Positions 49,380 to 59,905 of a stretch of DNA of 64,000 nucleotides are shown here, one piece after another (the first letter of the stretch is position 1; the number at the start of each line of letters is the position of its first letter). The stretch spans positions 239,289 through 303,288 of the forward strand of contig QNGE01000111.1 of NCBI GenBank assembly GCA_008508345.1. Reading direction: 5' to 3'. A program made the translations under genes and the position numbers. Under the pieces are notes generated by a model. That model did not search any database and was not told the origin of the DNA. It saw nothing but the letters and a program-made list of their open reading frames with translations. Origin of the DNA: Paragonimus westermani. Lineage: Eukaryota; Platyhelminthes; Trematoda; Plagiorchiida; Troglotrematidae.

Positions 49380-51200
49380 CTGATGCGACAAGTTGGTTCC
49401 ACGCAAAATTGGTAGATACCTCCAACCAGTTTTATCGGCACCCATTCACCAAGTGTACTGTCTAAAGCAGGAACACCATCGGGTCATGAAATAACTAAGA
49501 GAAATGGAACACCTGGTAATCCTTAAACCGGATAAAGGTTCCAGTGTTGTCGATATCACCAACGACGGGTAGTTAAGTGAAATGAAAATCATTTTGGAGG
49601 AATAGAGAAAGTTGATAGTGGATCAGGTAGCAAAAAATAACATATTGTTGAAAAAGCAAGTTGCAAGACAGCTTCAGATAATGTTGTTACATGGACAAAT
49701 GTCTGAAGCTGATTATGGACAGTTGAAACCAGTTGGTGCGTAAACACCCCGATTGACAGATGCATCAGAAGTACACAATATCTACGCCGGAATTTGAACA
49801 TGAACAATCCTGCCTACTATAAAGTTGCTCGTTAGCTAGTGCGCATTTTGGATTCCATCCACATAGTTTATCCCCACAATGTTTGAAGTACTCTTTTAAA
49901 TTGGACGAAATCTTAGAAGGCACTTCGGTAAGTATCGAAGTAATGTATTCCACGGGTGTTGATTCTCTTCATGAGACGGTTGATTTTTTGTGTGACCTTA
50001 TATCTAGTCAGAACTGTGATATAGGTGTTCCACTTGAACATACCTCAAAAATCTTATATTGCTTTGCAGAAAACCATTCGTTTTGATCTTGAGGGACTTG
50101 TTTACAAACAGACACACGGTGTTGTTATGGCTAGTTCGTTAGGCCCAGCACTAGTGGGCACCTTCTCAGGAGTGATTGAGTGACAATTCTCGGATCGTAC
50201 AGCTGAATCCCCATTGTACAAAAGATACATTCGTGATACTCTATTTGTTACTGATGTCGTTCATTTTGATTTGCTTTATACTTCCTCAATAATATTCACC
50301 CCAACCTATATTTGTCTCACAAAGTTGAATCAAACATCACTTCAATTGGTCCGGATGTACTCATCACTAAACATATGGATGGCATGTTACAACGCTCAGT
50401 TCACCGTAAGACGACATAGAGTGATCAATATCTTTAGTTTTCCAGCTTTGTCGCTACTGCATACAAACGGGGTTTGGTTAAGACACCGTTTCATGAAGCT
50501 AGGCGTATGTGTACCCCGGACACACTGCAGAAAACACAGGAGTTATTGAAACAAAATTTAATAACAAGTGGATAAACAGATAAATTCATGGAAGCACATA
50601 GTACAGTGAATAAGAACACCAAGTCCACAATCATTTTTCAAAAGAAGGGTATTTTTCCATTCTTGTCATTCAAATGTGCCCATTTAGCCAACGACATGAA
50701 TAAAAAATTAAGGTATGATCTGACTGGAACGTATGCGGCTGCGAACTTGCGCTTGTTTCGAACCAACAGAGCACAAGCTTTCCGCAATCTTGATAGCAGT
50801 TTGCTAAATTCTTCTGTCTCTCATGTTGTGCACCAGTTCACTTGTAGTTGCAGTGATGTTTACATAGACAGAACAGATGGACAGCTATCACGGAGAGTCG
50901 CTGACCACATCCCGAAGTGGTTGAAACAACTGATGACGCACCAGCATCAACCTGGTGCACTGACGACATGAAGTCCAACGCCATTGATCGCACCTCATAA
51001 CAGCGGGTCACCAAACTGACCCATTGAACTCATTCGACATAATTTTGCGCAATAGAAACGCAGTTATTGCCTTTCAGCGGAGCGATGGTTGTCCGCACAT
51101 ACTAGCCGACCTTCTATGCACAAAAATGGATAAGGCAGCCTATCGGGTTTCTACGGTCGATATCACATAATAATTGTGTGCCTACGGGCGAGTCTAGCCT
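49380..51200 (+). mobile_element. Second Penelope-like element (reverse transcriptase plus GIY-YIG)
   Basis: The blocks appear in family order with frameshifts between them. Near 49500 is LKPDKG-like sequence (KRNGTPGNP, then the DKGSSVV region in another frame). Next are VDSLHETVDFLCDLISSQ at about 49965, VYKQTHGVVMASSLGPAL at about 50098-50155, LYKRYIRDTLF at about 50214-50246, then FPFLSFKCAHLANDMNKKLR and the GIY-YIG endonuclease SHVVHQFTCSCSDVYIDRTD with RRVADHIPKWL at 50815-50925. In the catalytic box YVDD has become YIRD: the first aspartate is arginine (50232-50234) and the second is kept. In the GIY-YIG motif the usual YIGRT reads YIDRT. The copy is dead. It is a different lineage from the copy at 5690, judged by its block sequences. 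Confidence 0.85.
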
Positions 51201-52239
51201 CTGTTTGTCATTACATCCACAAAGCAAATAACTAGGATGTTTTACGTTTGAGACTGATAATGGAAAAAACGAAATGATCACATGCTGCAATATTTATCTT
51301 CGTTCTGCTCTGATGAAGTTACTAGAACCAAAATATTGGACTCACGAAGAGTGTTAACAGGCATTCGGAACGATTATCACATTCCGGATTACCTGTGTCA
51401 GAGGGGTAGGGGTATTGTGAAGTTACCTTGGTCTACTGAAGTACGACTGGTGCTACGATGACGCTCGTAGTACGACGGCGCTAAAATATCCTTATGTTGT
51501 CGTCAAGCGGTCGCACAAAAGAAGGACATGGCAAGTCAATGTGTACAAATTTTGTATTGTGTCACAGTGTCACTTTGCAGCGACCTCGAGATTTCACCGG
51601 CCTGCCTGCGGTATGACGTGTAAAATAGTTCGAAAACTCATAGTTACACATTGTGTCTAGGCTGTTAAGAAAATTCGCGTGATGTATGTTGTGTGATTGT
51701 TTTTCCCTATGCCATGTGACTGTGTGGCGAGGACTCGAATCACACACAGTTCCGGTTTAGTCGTACGTCGATGGCTGGTCATTGATCCCTCCCTAGCTGA
51801 CTTGTGTAATAGTGCCGTTCATAATGCTGTATGAGATCACGGATATATTCCGGCCAATAAACATTTGGTCTCTATTCTCAACAGCCTAGTGTATTTCACG
51901 TGCGGTTAATTTGTATCTGTGAGAAACTATTTAGTGCGCCGTGCAATAAATTCTTACTCATTTTGAATGACATGCAAAAACTGATACAAAAGTGTTCACA
52001 AACGCAAGTGAAGTAACGTCACTTACTAAACTCCACTGACCCTGTTCTACATATACAAATGCAGTTTTCCTCATGATTATGAACCGCTTACTGCCACTAA
52101 TACGAGGTCTCCTCCTAGTTACCTGCACTGGCGTCTTCAATTCTGGTGTGATTTGTATTCACCAACCCTGAGTATTGCTCTTATGCTCAGTCTTCACACT
52201 GAATTTTACGAACGTATCGTGTACTGCTTCTGCTGAAAT
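51201..52239. other. No gene recognised
   Basis: This lies between the Penelope-like element and the gypsy pol. Only short frames are seen. Confidence 0.45.
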
Positions 52240-53538
52240 AAAAATGTTACCTCCAATTCCACTATTCTAAACCACCTTGAAACCCAGGTTCCACTTTCCG
52301 TCTTTCCTGATTCCCCGGATATATTTGGTAGTGGCGTGTCACAACAGCTCGCTCACAGAAAATACAAACCCTTCGTTTTTTCGTTCCAGACGCCTGCTCA
52401 ATGCCAGGTCGCAGTATTAAACTGTTGGAATAGACTTGCTCGCCACTTACCCAGGTATTCATCATTTCCATCATGTGCTGGATGGTCGTCTGTCTACCGT
52501 GGTTACGGATCACAAGTGCTTTGCATGTGTACTTGATTCCTCGTCCGACACTTACTCCTCCTGGGAGGCCAGACACCTGGACTATGTTTTGCAGTTCGTC
52601 TGCGACTTTCTCATCTTTCAGGTGCCTTCATTCCGTCGTTAACGCTCGTTCACGCGTCCACGCGTCCACGAAAGCTTCCTTAAGCGTACTTCCACCGACA
52701 TTGGGAACCTAGGTGCGGCGCAGGTGCGATAGCCAGGATTTAAACTTCCATGAAGCGCTACTCGTTGAACGTGTGTGCCATTATGCTATCCACTGCGAAA
52801 GAAACTACCCTCTATGGTATGACTATAGATATTCCCACACCTGTGGTGTCAATCGCTCCCCGATCTACTGCCTTCATCCATATTCCCAACTTTTTGCACC
52901 ATAGTAATTACGCCCCAACTAAGCTAGTAATAGACCGAATCGTCTGGCTCATGGTTAACTACAACTTTTGCAGTCAGGCACGTACTTGCTTACAGTGCCA
53001 ACGTTCCAATATGTACAACCGCACACGAAGCTTGATTTCCTCATTCGATCTGCCAGGTACCAGGTTTTTAGCGTCCATATATATTTAGTTGGGTTCTTGT
53101 TACCTTCATCTGGCTACGTTAACATCTTAACCTGTGTCGACTGTTTTCTCAGATCTTCAGACATTATCCAACTGAACTACTGTTCACCAGAGGTTGTCGT
53201 GAATGTTTTTCGGAACGTCTGGTGGTAAACTACGGATGCCCCACAATCATTACGGCGGACTGCAATTCATCTTTCGAACGCTGAGCATTCGAATTTATGG
53301 CGAACTTTCCTGAGTGTCGGCACATTCGTACCATCTTCCTCAAATTGCCCGGTAGAATTCTTCCATGTGTAGCTTAAAGCCGTGATTAGTGCTTGCGCCA
53401 ATTCAGCACAGAAAAAAGCTATTCTCTTTGTAATCCTGGGGATCCGAAGCACACGATAAGCGGATCTTCAACGCATCCTAGTAGAAATGGTCATTGGCTG
53501 TTCATTACGTCTGCCTGGTGAATTCATCTTGTTACCAC
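52240..53538 (+). pseudogene. Ty3/gypsy pol, first part (RNase H and integrase), interrupted by a transposon
   Basis: The RNase H block starts near 52290 (PLSVFPDSPDIFGSG, QQLAHRKYKPF). It continues through LLATYPGIHHFHHVLDG, LSTVVTDHKCF and EARHLDYVLQFVCDF to about 52620. The integrase core follows: VNILTCVDCFLRSSDIIQL near 53110-53165 and YGCPTIITADCNSSFE near 53230-53275, keeping the two catalytic aspartates seen in these blocks. The stretch ends in MVIGCSLRLPGEFILLPP at about 53490-53538, the family's conserved region before the integrase C-terminus. The transposon at 53539-56285 then cuts the frame, and pol resumes at 56286. Reverse transcriptase and gag are absent upstream. Several frameshifts and stops are present. 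Confidence 0.88.
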
Positions 53539-53550
53539 CCCTAGTAGCAC

Positions 53551-53607
53551 ACTGGAACACTCAGCCGTTACCTGAGTGATCTTTGAGTGTTCCTTTTGGA
53601 ACACTTC
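53551..53607 (+). repeat. Left subterminal repeat of the transposon
   Basis: Contains GGAACACTCAG, then GAGTGATCTTTGAGTGTTCC and GGAACACTTCC, an inverted match to the right end. Confidence 0.85.
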
Positions 53608-54132
53608 CCAAAATTCCTCGTGTCTAGGTATTGTGGATCATTTCGCATGTGTGAAGGGTAATAAAAATAAAACACACCTTATTTGCTACTCAAAAGCGTG
53701 TGAGCAGACCTACGCCACTCATGTAAATTTTGTTTTATCGAACCACTTCACATTTATGGTGACCGCGCCAAAGGAGCAATTTCAGCCATCTTGCTTAATT
53801 CGATACGTGGAAAATGAGCATTAATGAATCGAAAAGGCCGGGGGCTGTTCGCGTGCCAACGTTTATCGTTTGGCCTAACTAGTGCGGCAGAAGCGTTCTG
53901 GAGGCAACGTTAATACACCCACGGTTTTCGTTGCAGGGGAGGAACAACTGATTCCTCCAGTTTTGCAACACTTTCAGGGTGAACGATATTTTCTATGTGA
54001 ACTGAAAAATCTGGATGAACGTCCACTTGCAACCACTTCTTCGGTCTTGGAAAGTGTCATGGGGGATTCCTTAACGGAAGCAAAGTCCACTGATTATGTT
54101 CTTCAACCTTCCACTACGACGAGTACTCAAGC

Positions 54133-54711
54133 AGTCGTTAGTGATGCACCAGCCCGAGCTTTTTTCCGTCAGGTGAAAAATCACACCGGTTACCACTGTT
54201 GCGAAAAATGTACTGCACCGGGAGTGTACGTGAACCGCAAAATGGTGTTCCCACCTAGCAATTATCGCTTTGCGCGGTTTCGTACGATCACCAAATATGC
54301 CCACTCCGCAGATCTTCCGACGGATAGCGGAAAGGATGAATGTGCAGCTGCAAGGTGACAGTGCACTTATGGATGATGCGAAGGCAACACTCATTCCGAT
54401 AGCAGCGAAAAAACAGGGTGGATTCATCCACGAAAGCGTATTGTACTGTGACGTCAAGCCGAACAACGTGGTGTTGGTGGATGGACTACCCGCAGTAACC
54501 ACCGGCTTCTCTGGAAGACGCATTTGCATACAGCGTTTTGCAACCTGTTGCGATTTTTTGACAAGATGTTGCCTTCCAGCAGACTCTATATATTTCTGTG
54601 TTCCTGTATATCCACATCCACATGCTGGGTGGACCGTGAACGTATCCAGTGTAAAGAACTGCTTTTACCATTAAAGGACAGTTATGTATTTTACCCAGTC
54701 ATGCACACCTG
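54133..54711 (+). pseudogene. CACTA-like transposase remnant with internal deletion
   Basis: Two conserved ends of a large transposase are juxtaposed. The first, at 54142-54260, reads SDAPARAFFRQVKNHTGYHC with CEKCTAPGVYVNRKMVFP. This is the zinc-ligand-like CERC region, which normally sits in the first half of a protein of roughly 600-800 residues. The second starts near 54410 (KKQGGFIHESVLYCDVKPNN, VVLVDGLPAV), shifts frame at about 54525, and ends with FFDKMLPSSRLYIFLCS, then LLLPLKDSYVFYPVMHTW. That is the family's C-terminus. Only about 50 codons separate the two, so some 300-400 residues, including the catalytic core, are missing. The open frame upstream at 53882-54130 may be a diverged N-terminus. 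It cannot mobilise the element. Confidence 0.75.
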
Positions 54712-55931
54712 GAAATTCCTCAGTAGAGGGATTACCATCCACGAAGCATCACAAGTTGCTCTTGAGTGGAATGACAGCACCCACTGGTTCGAAGCTGTAC
54801 AAAGTCAAGATGCATCGCGCAACAGGTATGTGCTTTTGATTTTCCCAACATTGTCTAGATGACTTGCAGCTGGCTTACAAATGCCAACGAATACTGGAGA
54901 AATTGTCTGACATACCATCATCGGACGCCACGGATGTAATGGGTCGCGGTGGCAAACGTAAGAGGTACAGTGAAGTCGCATTACTTCATATTTGCAGACA
55001 ACCTATCGTTCGTTCAGACTTCACGTATGAAGTGGAAGAGAAACGAAAACCTCCAGTGTACAGCGTCGATATCGACTATTCTCCACCACCACCACAATTG
55101 GAGAATATGTCGCATGCATCTCAATCTCAACTACGATGGACATTGGGGTCACTGGAGAACCTGCCCTCTTTCTCCAGCCCTATTGCTTCCAGGTATGTCA
55201 TTAGTAAAATGTCAGTCAGTACGCATTTAGCTCCACCATCGTTAGTCCACCAGCAGCACACAGTGAGGCAGTGTGCAATAACGACACAGCCAAAGAAGTT
55301 AGAGAGTTCAAAGGTAAGTATTTTCAATGCATAGCTGCACCGTGTTCACCAGGTGTAATTGAGAACTTAGTTCTTCAAAACATCCGATTACGCGAGGAGT
55401 TGCATGCCCTACGGCTGGAAGTGAATGCAATGCGATTCCAACATGCAGCTCCCGGTACTTCATCCACTGCACACTTCCCCGTGCGATTCCCCATGCAGTC
55501 CATAGGGGACATGCAGCTGCTGAATATGAAGCTGGAAGAAGCAGAAATATATACCCAGCTGGTATGTTTGACTTTTCCGATTCACAGTAAGCAGGTGACC
55601 TTTCTCAGCAGTGTCGGCGGCACATCCATGGGTGAATGCACTCGTAATGTTATGAGAACATTACTGACGGATGAAGTGGCGAAAACGATAAACTGGAGAG
55701 GAGTGAACAATCGCGTCTCTATTGCCTCCTCACCGTTGGCCGCAGCCATCGTTGGTATGTTCGATCACAGAAACTAATCGCTTGTTAAATGTAGAATCCA
55801 TCATGAAGAAGGCTTAACCCGGCGTATCGCACGCGGATGTCAAGGGAACCATTCAAAGGTGGATTCAGAAGGCCAGATTGCGTGCATCGAAAGAAGCCGA
55901 CGATCTCGCTACCGACATTTTTGCACTGTGA
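54684..55931 (+). pseudogene. DUF4806 domain protein gene with micro-introns, one premature stop
   Basis: A seven-exon model keeps frame: 54684-54825, 54859-54964, 54998-55192, 55216-55313, 55353-55561, 55595-55754, 55795-55931. Introns are 33, 33, 23, 39, 33 and 40 nt with GT/AG ends. The 23-nt one is implausibly short and may be a small indel. The 54965-54997 segment is also open if retained. The start is uncertain: ATG at 54684 follows an acceptor-like AAAGGACAG. The product has GSKLYKVKMHRATDDLQLAY, then RGGKRKR, a leucine-zipper-like NLVLQNIRLREELHALRLEV, and the DUF4806 core VTFLSSVGGTSMG, NVMRTLLTDEVAKTINWRGV. TAA at 55815-55817 interrupts the conserved tail, which stays open for 37 more codons (PGVSHADVKGTIQRWIQKAR) to TGA at 55929. 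The function of DUF4806 is unknown; it often accompanies this transposase group. Confidence 0.75.
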
Positions 55932-56164
55932 TTTTAATTACGTGCTGGTTAAAGTTATACAGATGTTGCTGTAAAAATTGCGCTTAATATAACGTATGAA
56001 TATTCATGTGCCTTCTATATCGTTTCTCGTGAATTGGAACATTGCGTCGTCGTTATTGTGCGAGATTAGATTTCCGTTTGACGCTACTGAGCTCCGTAGG
56101 GAAACAGATAATGGGCGGCATATGATCAGATCGCTTAATGGGGCTGCACGCATTTTTTTTCTCC

Positions 56165-56274
56165 CACCGTTCCTTGAGTGTTCCCAAAGTGTCTAGTTGG
56201 AACACTCAGGGATCACTCGGGGAACGGTCAGGGAACACTCAGGGAACGCTCATGGAACACTCAGGGAACGGTCC
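56165..56274 (-). repeat. Right subterminal repeat: tandem GGAAC(A/G)(C/T)TC(A) units
   Basis: At least six imperfect 12-base units (GGAACACTCAGG, GGAACGGTCAGG, GGAACGCTCATG types) stand in a row. The array is longer than at the left end, so it has expanded or the left has shrunk. Arrays of this kind serve as transposase binding sites in CACTA-like elements. That role is inferred here. Confidence 0.85.
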
Positions 56275-56285
56275 TGCTACTAGGG

Positions 56286-56719
56286 ACCTCAAACTTTTCA
56301 TTTCCCTCCGAACTTCGCTCGCGCACTATCTCGACATATGCGGTGGATTCAACCTACATCTCCTTGTAAAGCAGAGTAGGCCAATGCAAATTTCGAAGGA
56401 TTTGGCCATCTGCTCACCTGTACTCGTCCTCGATAAAAATGTACGGAAACCGCTTCAACCACCCTAATCGGGCCACTTCAAGATGCTTCGCCGATCACCG
56501 AAGGACCTCACGACTGGTCGTCATGGTTGGCTCGACACCTTCTTTCATAGAATGCCTCAAGATCGCTCATGGGGACGACAATATAGCTCGAGCTTTTCCA
56601 CGGTCATCTGTGGCAGCTTCCGTCTCTACAATGCCAGTCCACTTTCCCCGCGCCACACAAGATCAGGACGTTGCGTCCACTTCTCCGAACAGTTCGTAGA
56701 CGTTGTTTACTGGAAGTGA
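56286..56719 (+). pseudogene. Ty3/gypsy pol, second part (integrase C-terminus to stop)
   Basis: This continues the pol reading cut at 53538. It begins SNFSFPSELRS/RTSLAHYL, then reads ISKDLAICSPVLVLDKNVRK followed by PLQPP, the typical (F)KDL.TC.HVFVR.D.VRKPLQPPYSGP block with a stop inside. It then continues FKMLRRSPK and ends PRHTRSGRCVHFSEQFVDVV before a stop at about 56718. The TRSGRxVHF ending marks the pol C-terminus of this gypsy lineage. A 3' LTR should follow but could not be delimited. Confidence 0.85.
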
Positions 56720-59555
56720 CTTTTTTCCAGTAACCCTCTTATTTTAGAAACCCAAAAAGCATAACAACGAGAAGGCAAAGACTGAAGGTTTTGTACAGTG
56801 ACATACGCTGGACAACTGTCCCTGGGAGATCACATGGTGAGCATTTATGTAGTTTTGCTTGTCAGGTGCTTAGGTACTCCCCTTAGTTGCAGGTTGGGCT
56901 CAGGCCACATAGAACAAAAGCACACTCCCATCCGTTGTTGTAGCAATGGGGAGAGTCTACCTCTCCATTTTTCTTCTGGGGCTTTAGTAGGTCTGATAAT
57001 GCCCCCCGTCAGCACTACCCTATGGGTGCATGGACGATTCCGTACATTGCAAGCGGACTGGCCCATGATCACCACAGCCAACCTTCTCCAACGTTGCATG
57101 CATAGCCGTCCTATAATTAACCTACACCCTACCTCCTTCCGGACGGTAACTTCCGTGTCTGTAACTCTTTAGTTATTTGTTTTTCTCGTCAAAGGCCTTC
57201 GTGACTGAAGCCGTCTAGGGGAACCTCAGTAGAGACACTTTGCTTCCACGTATTCCAGCAATCCTGCTATTCATATTGACCGTTAGTATTATTGACAATG
57301 TTTCATCGCACGTATCTGTGTTCTCTTCGAAGATCCGAAGTCATACGAAATGTCGGTCGCTTATTCGCCGATTTGCTGCGCCGCCTCTTTTGTTGCGCTC
57401 TGTTTGCAAAGTTTTCCCGAGTGTACTTGCATCGGGCGTCGTTTTTTCCTAATTGGTCTCCTTAATCGTGCAGGATAAGTACGGTTTTAAACGTAAGAAC
57501 TTTCAAGGCCTTCACACGGAGTCTAACATCTCTGTGCACTCACTCCTTTTGTATCCGATTTCGTTGGCAACCATCCGATTAAAGTCTGGGCAACTGATAG
57601 AGGCCTGCTGCTCGTGTTATTCGTTTGCTGTTGTTCATATCAGTTGCTCCAAAATGTGCTCTGTAGTATTCCTTCATAACAGGTTTGTATCCCCAGCGGA
57701 AAGATATAACACCGTAGTGCCTTGAACACTATAATTCTAGATATGGTCAATGCCCACAACATCAAACTAGACAAGCCTTCGGCGCGTGTTGATAAAGGAA
57801 GTTAACGAGTCACCACAGAGTCACTCACAGAAAAAGGGAAACTGAGACCGATTAGTTTCCTGTGGTTGAAGGTGACAGACGCAAATGCGTTGGCCGATGT
57901 ATTGCTTAACTAGTGGTGGTTAGGACTTGAAGCACGATTTGTAGTTAGCATAAGTTCATAGTTTCGGGGACAGTGTTACTGCGTTGCTCAGACTAAGAGG
58001 AGGGTTTGATTCACTGACACCGGAGTGTTGAGCGAAATAAATGTGAGCCACGAGGAAGTGGGGCAAAGTTAGTCCCGGGAAGTTCATAGGGGGTCATTGG
58101 CCGGTAGTGATTCGGCTTACATACCGATAGAATACGGTTCACTCATTTTGTGCACGAAATAGGAGTGCAATATCTAGAGGATTCGGTTCGTAGGCCTTCC
58201 TTGGGATTTTTCTGTGGTTGGAGAGGCCGCAGATGCCCAAACGCCATGTGGACATTATGCCAGACCGACATCGTATTGTCTGAGAGTCCATGTGATCTCA
58301 GTGGACCATGTGAAACTTTGTGACCGGGTAACATAGACCACATGTTAGTATAACCAAAGAGCTCGTTCTGTATAGGGTACCCTGACTGCCGACCGTCAGT
58401 CCACTAAGCTGTTGTAGTAATGTAGCGAGAAGGCGTCGAATAAAGCACAATCTTTATTGCCAAACCGCCAGTCCCATGCAACGGGCGCTCTCTCGTTTAT
58501 GAGTCATAATTCCAATCCGCGACACCTCGCCCCCGCGGTTTCCGTTCACACGTCGTGTGCACTTCTGACCGGTTTACGTGTGTGATCAGCGCCTTCTATC
58601 GGGGGTTTTCTGCCTGCCATTCCTCATCTGTTTGTCCGATTTCGTTGCGCGATGGCTCGTCCGGTTGATCGTGCTGTCCGCCATCCACTCAGTGTTGGCC
58701 TTGACCGTATTCAAACATCGCGTCAACATGTTCCTCTAAATGTTGGAAAAACCACGCCTCCGGTCTGGCCGTATGTCGTATTTCGCCTGCTCTGCCTCGC
58801 CCGTTGGTCCGATCCAGTCGAGCAATGACTCATCCGGTCGCGCACGTTGTTCTTGATTCGATCGCGGCAGGCTTTTGAACGTACCTCCCCGCGTTGAGGT
58901 ATTCGGCCGAGCGTTCGAAAACTCGCACCTCCGACCTGACAATCCACCACAGTAATACCGCCCATTTTTCTCAGCCAACAAGTTTCAGAGAGAACCAGAC
59001 TAATTTTGGAGTTGATTCATTTATGTTCAGCCGTTTCCCAGCTCGAATCATGGGGACCCTCTCGGCGGCATTGAGATGGCCCACTCGTTCACGCATGTAC
59101 CGGGTGAAATGATTAAATCAGATGGTGACTGTGCAAAATGTCCCCTGATCGGGCGCTCCTTACGAATTCTGCATGGTGTGTCGGACGGGAGCGGTATACC
59201 AGACTGACAACGGTCTTTACTTTCTAGTTGACAACACTTCTGACAGACGTTTTCCTGAATGGTCGAAGACGGACTTGGAGTCAGTCGCCGCAGTGACAAA
59301 AGCAACGGGCGCAAAGTCTGACCGGTGGAGTCCGAGAGAAAACCATCATGATGGTTTGGCATCTACTGACAGAAACCCACAATACAGTACTTCACGTCAT
59401 GGCAGATTCATCTCAAGGTCCTGCAGCAACCGGAGAGAAAACCCCGGTTCGCCTGTTGTACGATGTATAAAATTCTTCCCAAAACCTTATTCCACACTGT
59501 ACATAGGATCGTGAGGACCTATGTCTACTGTCCGCTTGCTACATGCAACCGCTTT
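56720..59555. other. No confident gene; likely decayed LTR-element sequence
   Basis: 56720-57760 would be the place for the gypsy 3' LTR, but I found no second copy to define it. A poly(A)-signal-like AATAAA at about 58440, following promoter-like sequence from 58320, could belong to another LTR. Frames at 58723-59514 overlap on both strands and are GC-rich (90 to 113 codons); none gives a clear family. FLVD within NGLYFLVDNTSDRRF near 59210 hints at a gypsy protease (FLVDTGA) but is too weak to call. Confidence 0.35.
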
Positions 59556-59559
59556 TGTT

Positions 59560-59905
59560 TTTTCCACATGTTTGTTTGCCTATGCGCGTCGATGGCGTCA
59601 TACCAACTGCTAGCTTGCTCGCGCGTTTGACGGTCAACCGCCGCGTCTTCCCGATGATTACTTCTCGACCACCACGGACTTACTCGCTATGATGCCTTTT
59701 ATGCTAAACACTCTGCTTCACTTATGCGCTACCTCCATATAACGAACACACGAGAACAAAGCCACAAGGTATTTGTTCCCAAAGGTCTGCACGACTGCAT
59801 ACACACGTTTGTTCGCGTGGATGATTTAGGACGCCAGTACCCGTACTGTGTTCTGAATATTGATGACTGCGCATCAAAGATTGTCTTAAGCACATTCACT
59901 TTATG
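59560..59905 (+). pseudogene. Ty3/gypsy integrase C-terminal fragment
   Basis: The frame reads RLPDDYFSTTTDLLAMMPFM from about 59640, then, in a second frame, SHKVFVPKGLHDCIHTFVRV, DDLGRQYPYCVLNIDD. This is the (V)FVPKDLHDCTHVFVRVD block before the pol C-terminus in flatworm gypsy elements, the same region as at 56400 but from a different copy. A stop at 59904 ends it, and the PLQPPY motif has been replaced. Confidence 0.7.

Larger units (their letters stand above)
53539..56285 (+). mobile_element. 2.75-kb DNA transposon with terminal inverted repeats, nested in gypsy pol
   Basis: The termini are perfect inverted copies: CCCTAGTAGCA at 53539-53549 and TGCTACTAGGG at 56275-56285. Inside them, both ends carry matching inverted sequence (53564-53605 against 56165-56227) built from GGAACACTC-type units. 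The flanks are AC on the left and AC on the right, a possible 2-bp target duplication. The gypsy integrase reading stops exactly at the left end and resumes exactly at the right end, which fixes the borders independently. Inside are a transposase remnant of the large CACTA-like (En/Spm-like, PTHR33053-type) group, followed by a DUF4806 gene, both on the plus strand. The terminal bases are not the classical CACTA, so superfamily placement is tentative. Confidence 0.88.

Noticed and set aside
54071..54529. 152-codon open frame on the minus strand
   Set aside because: It is antisense to the transposase remnant, whose conserved blocks read on the plus strand.
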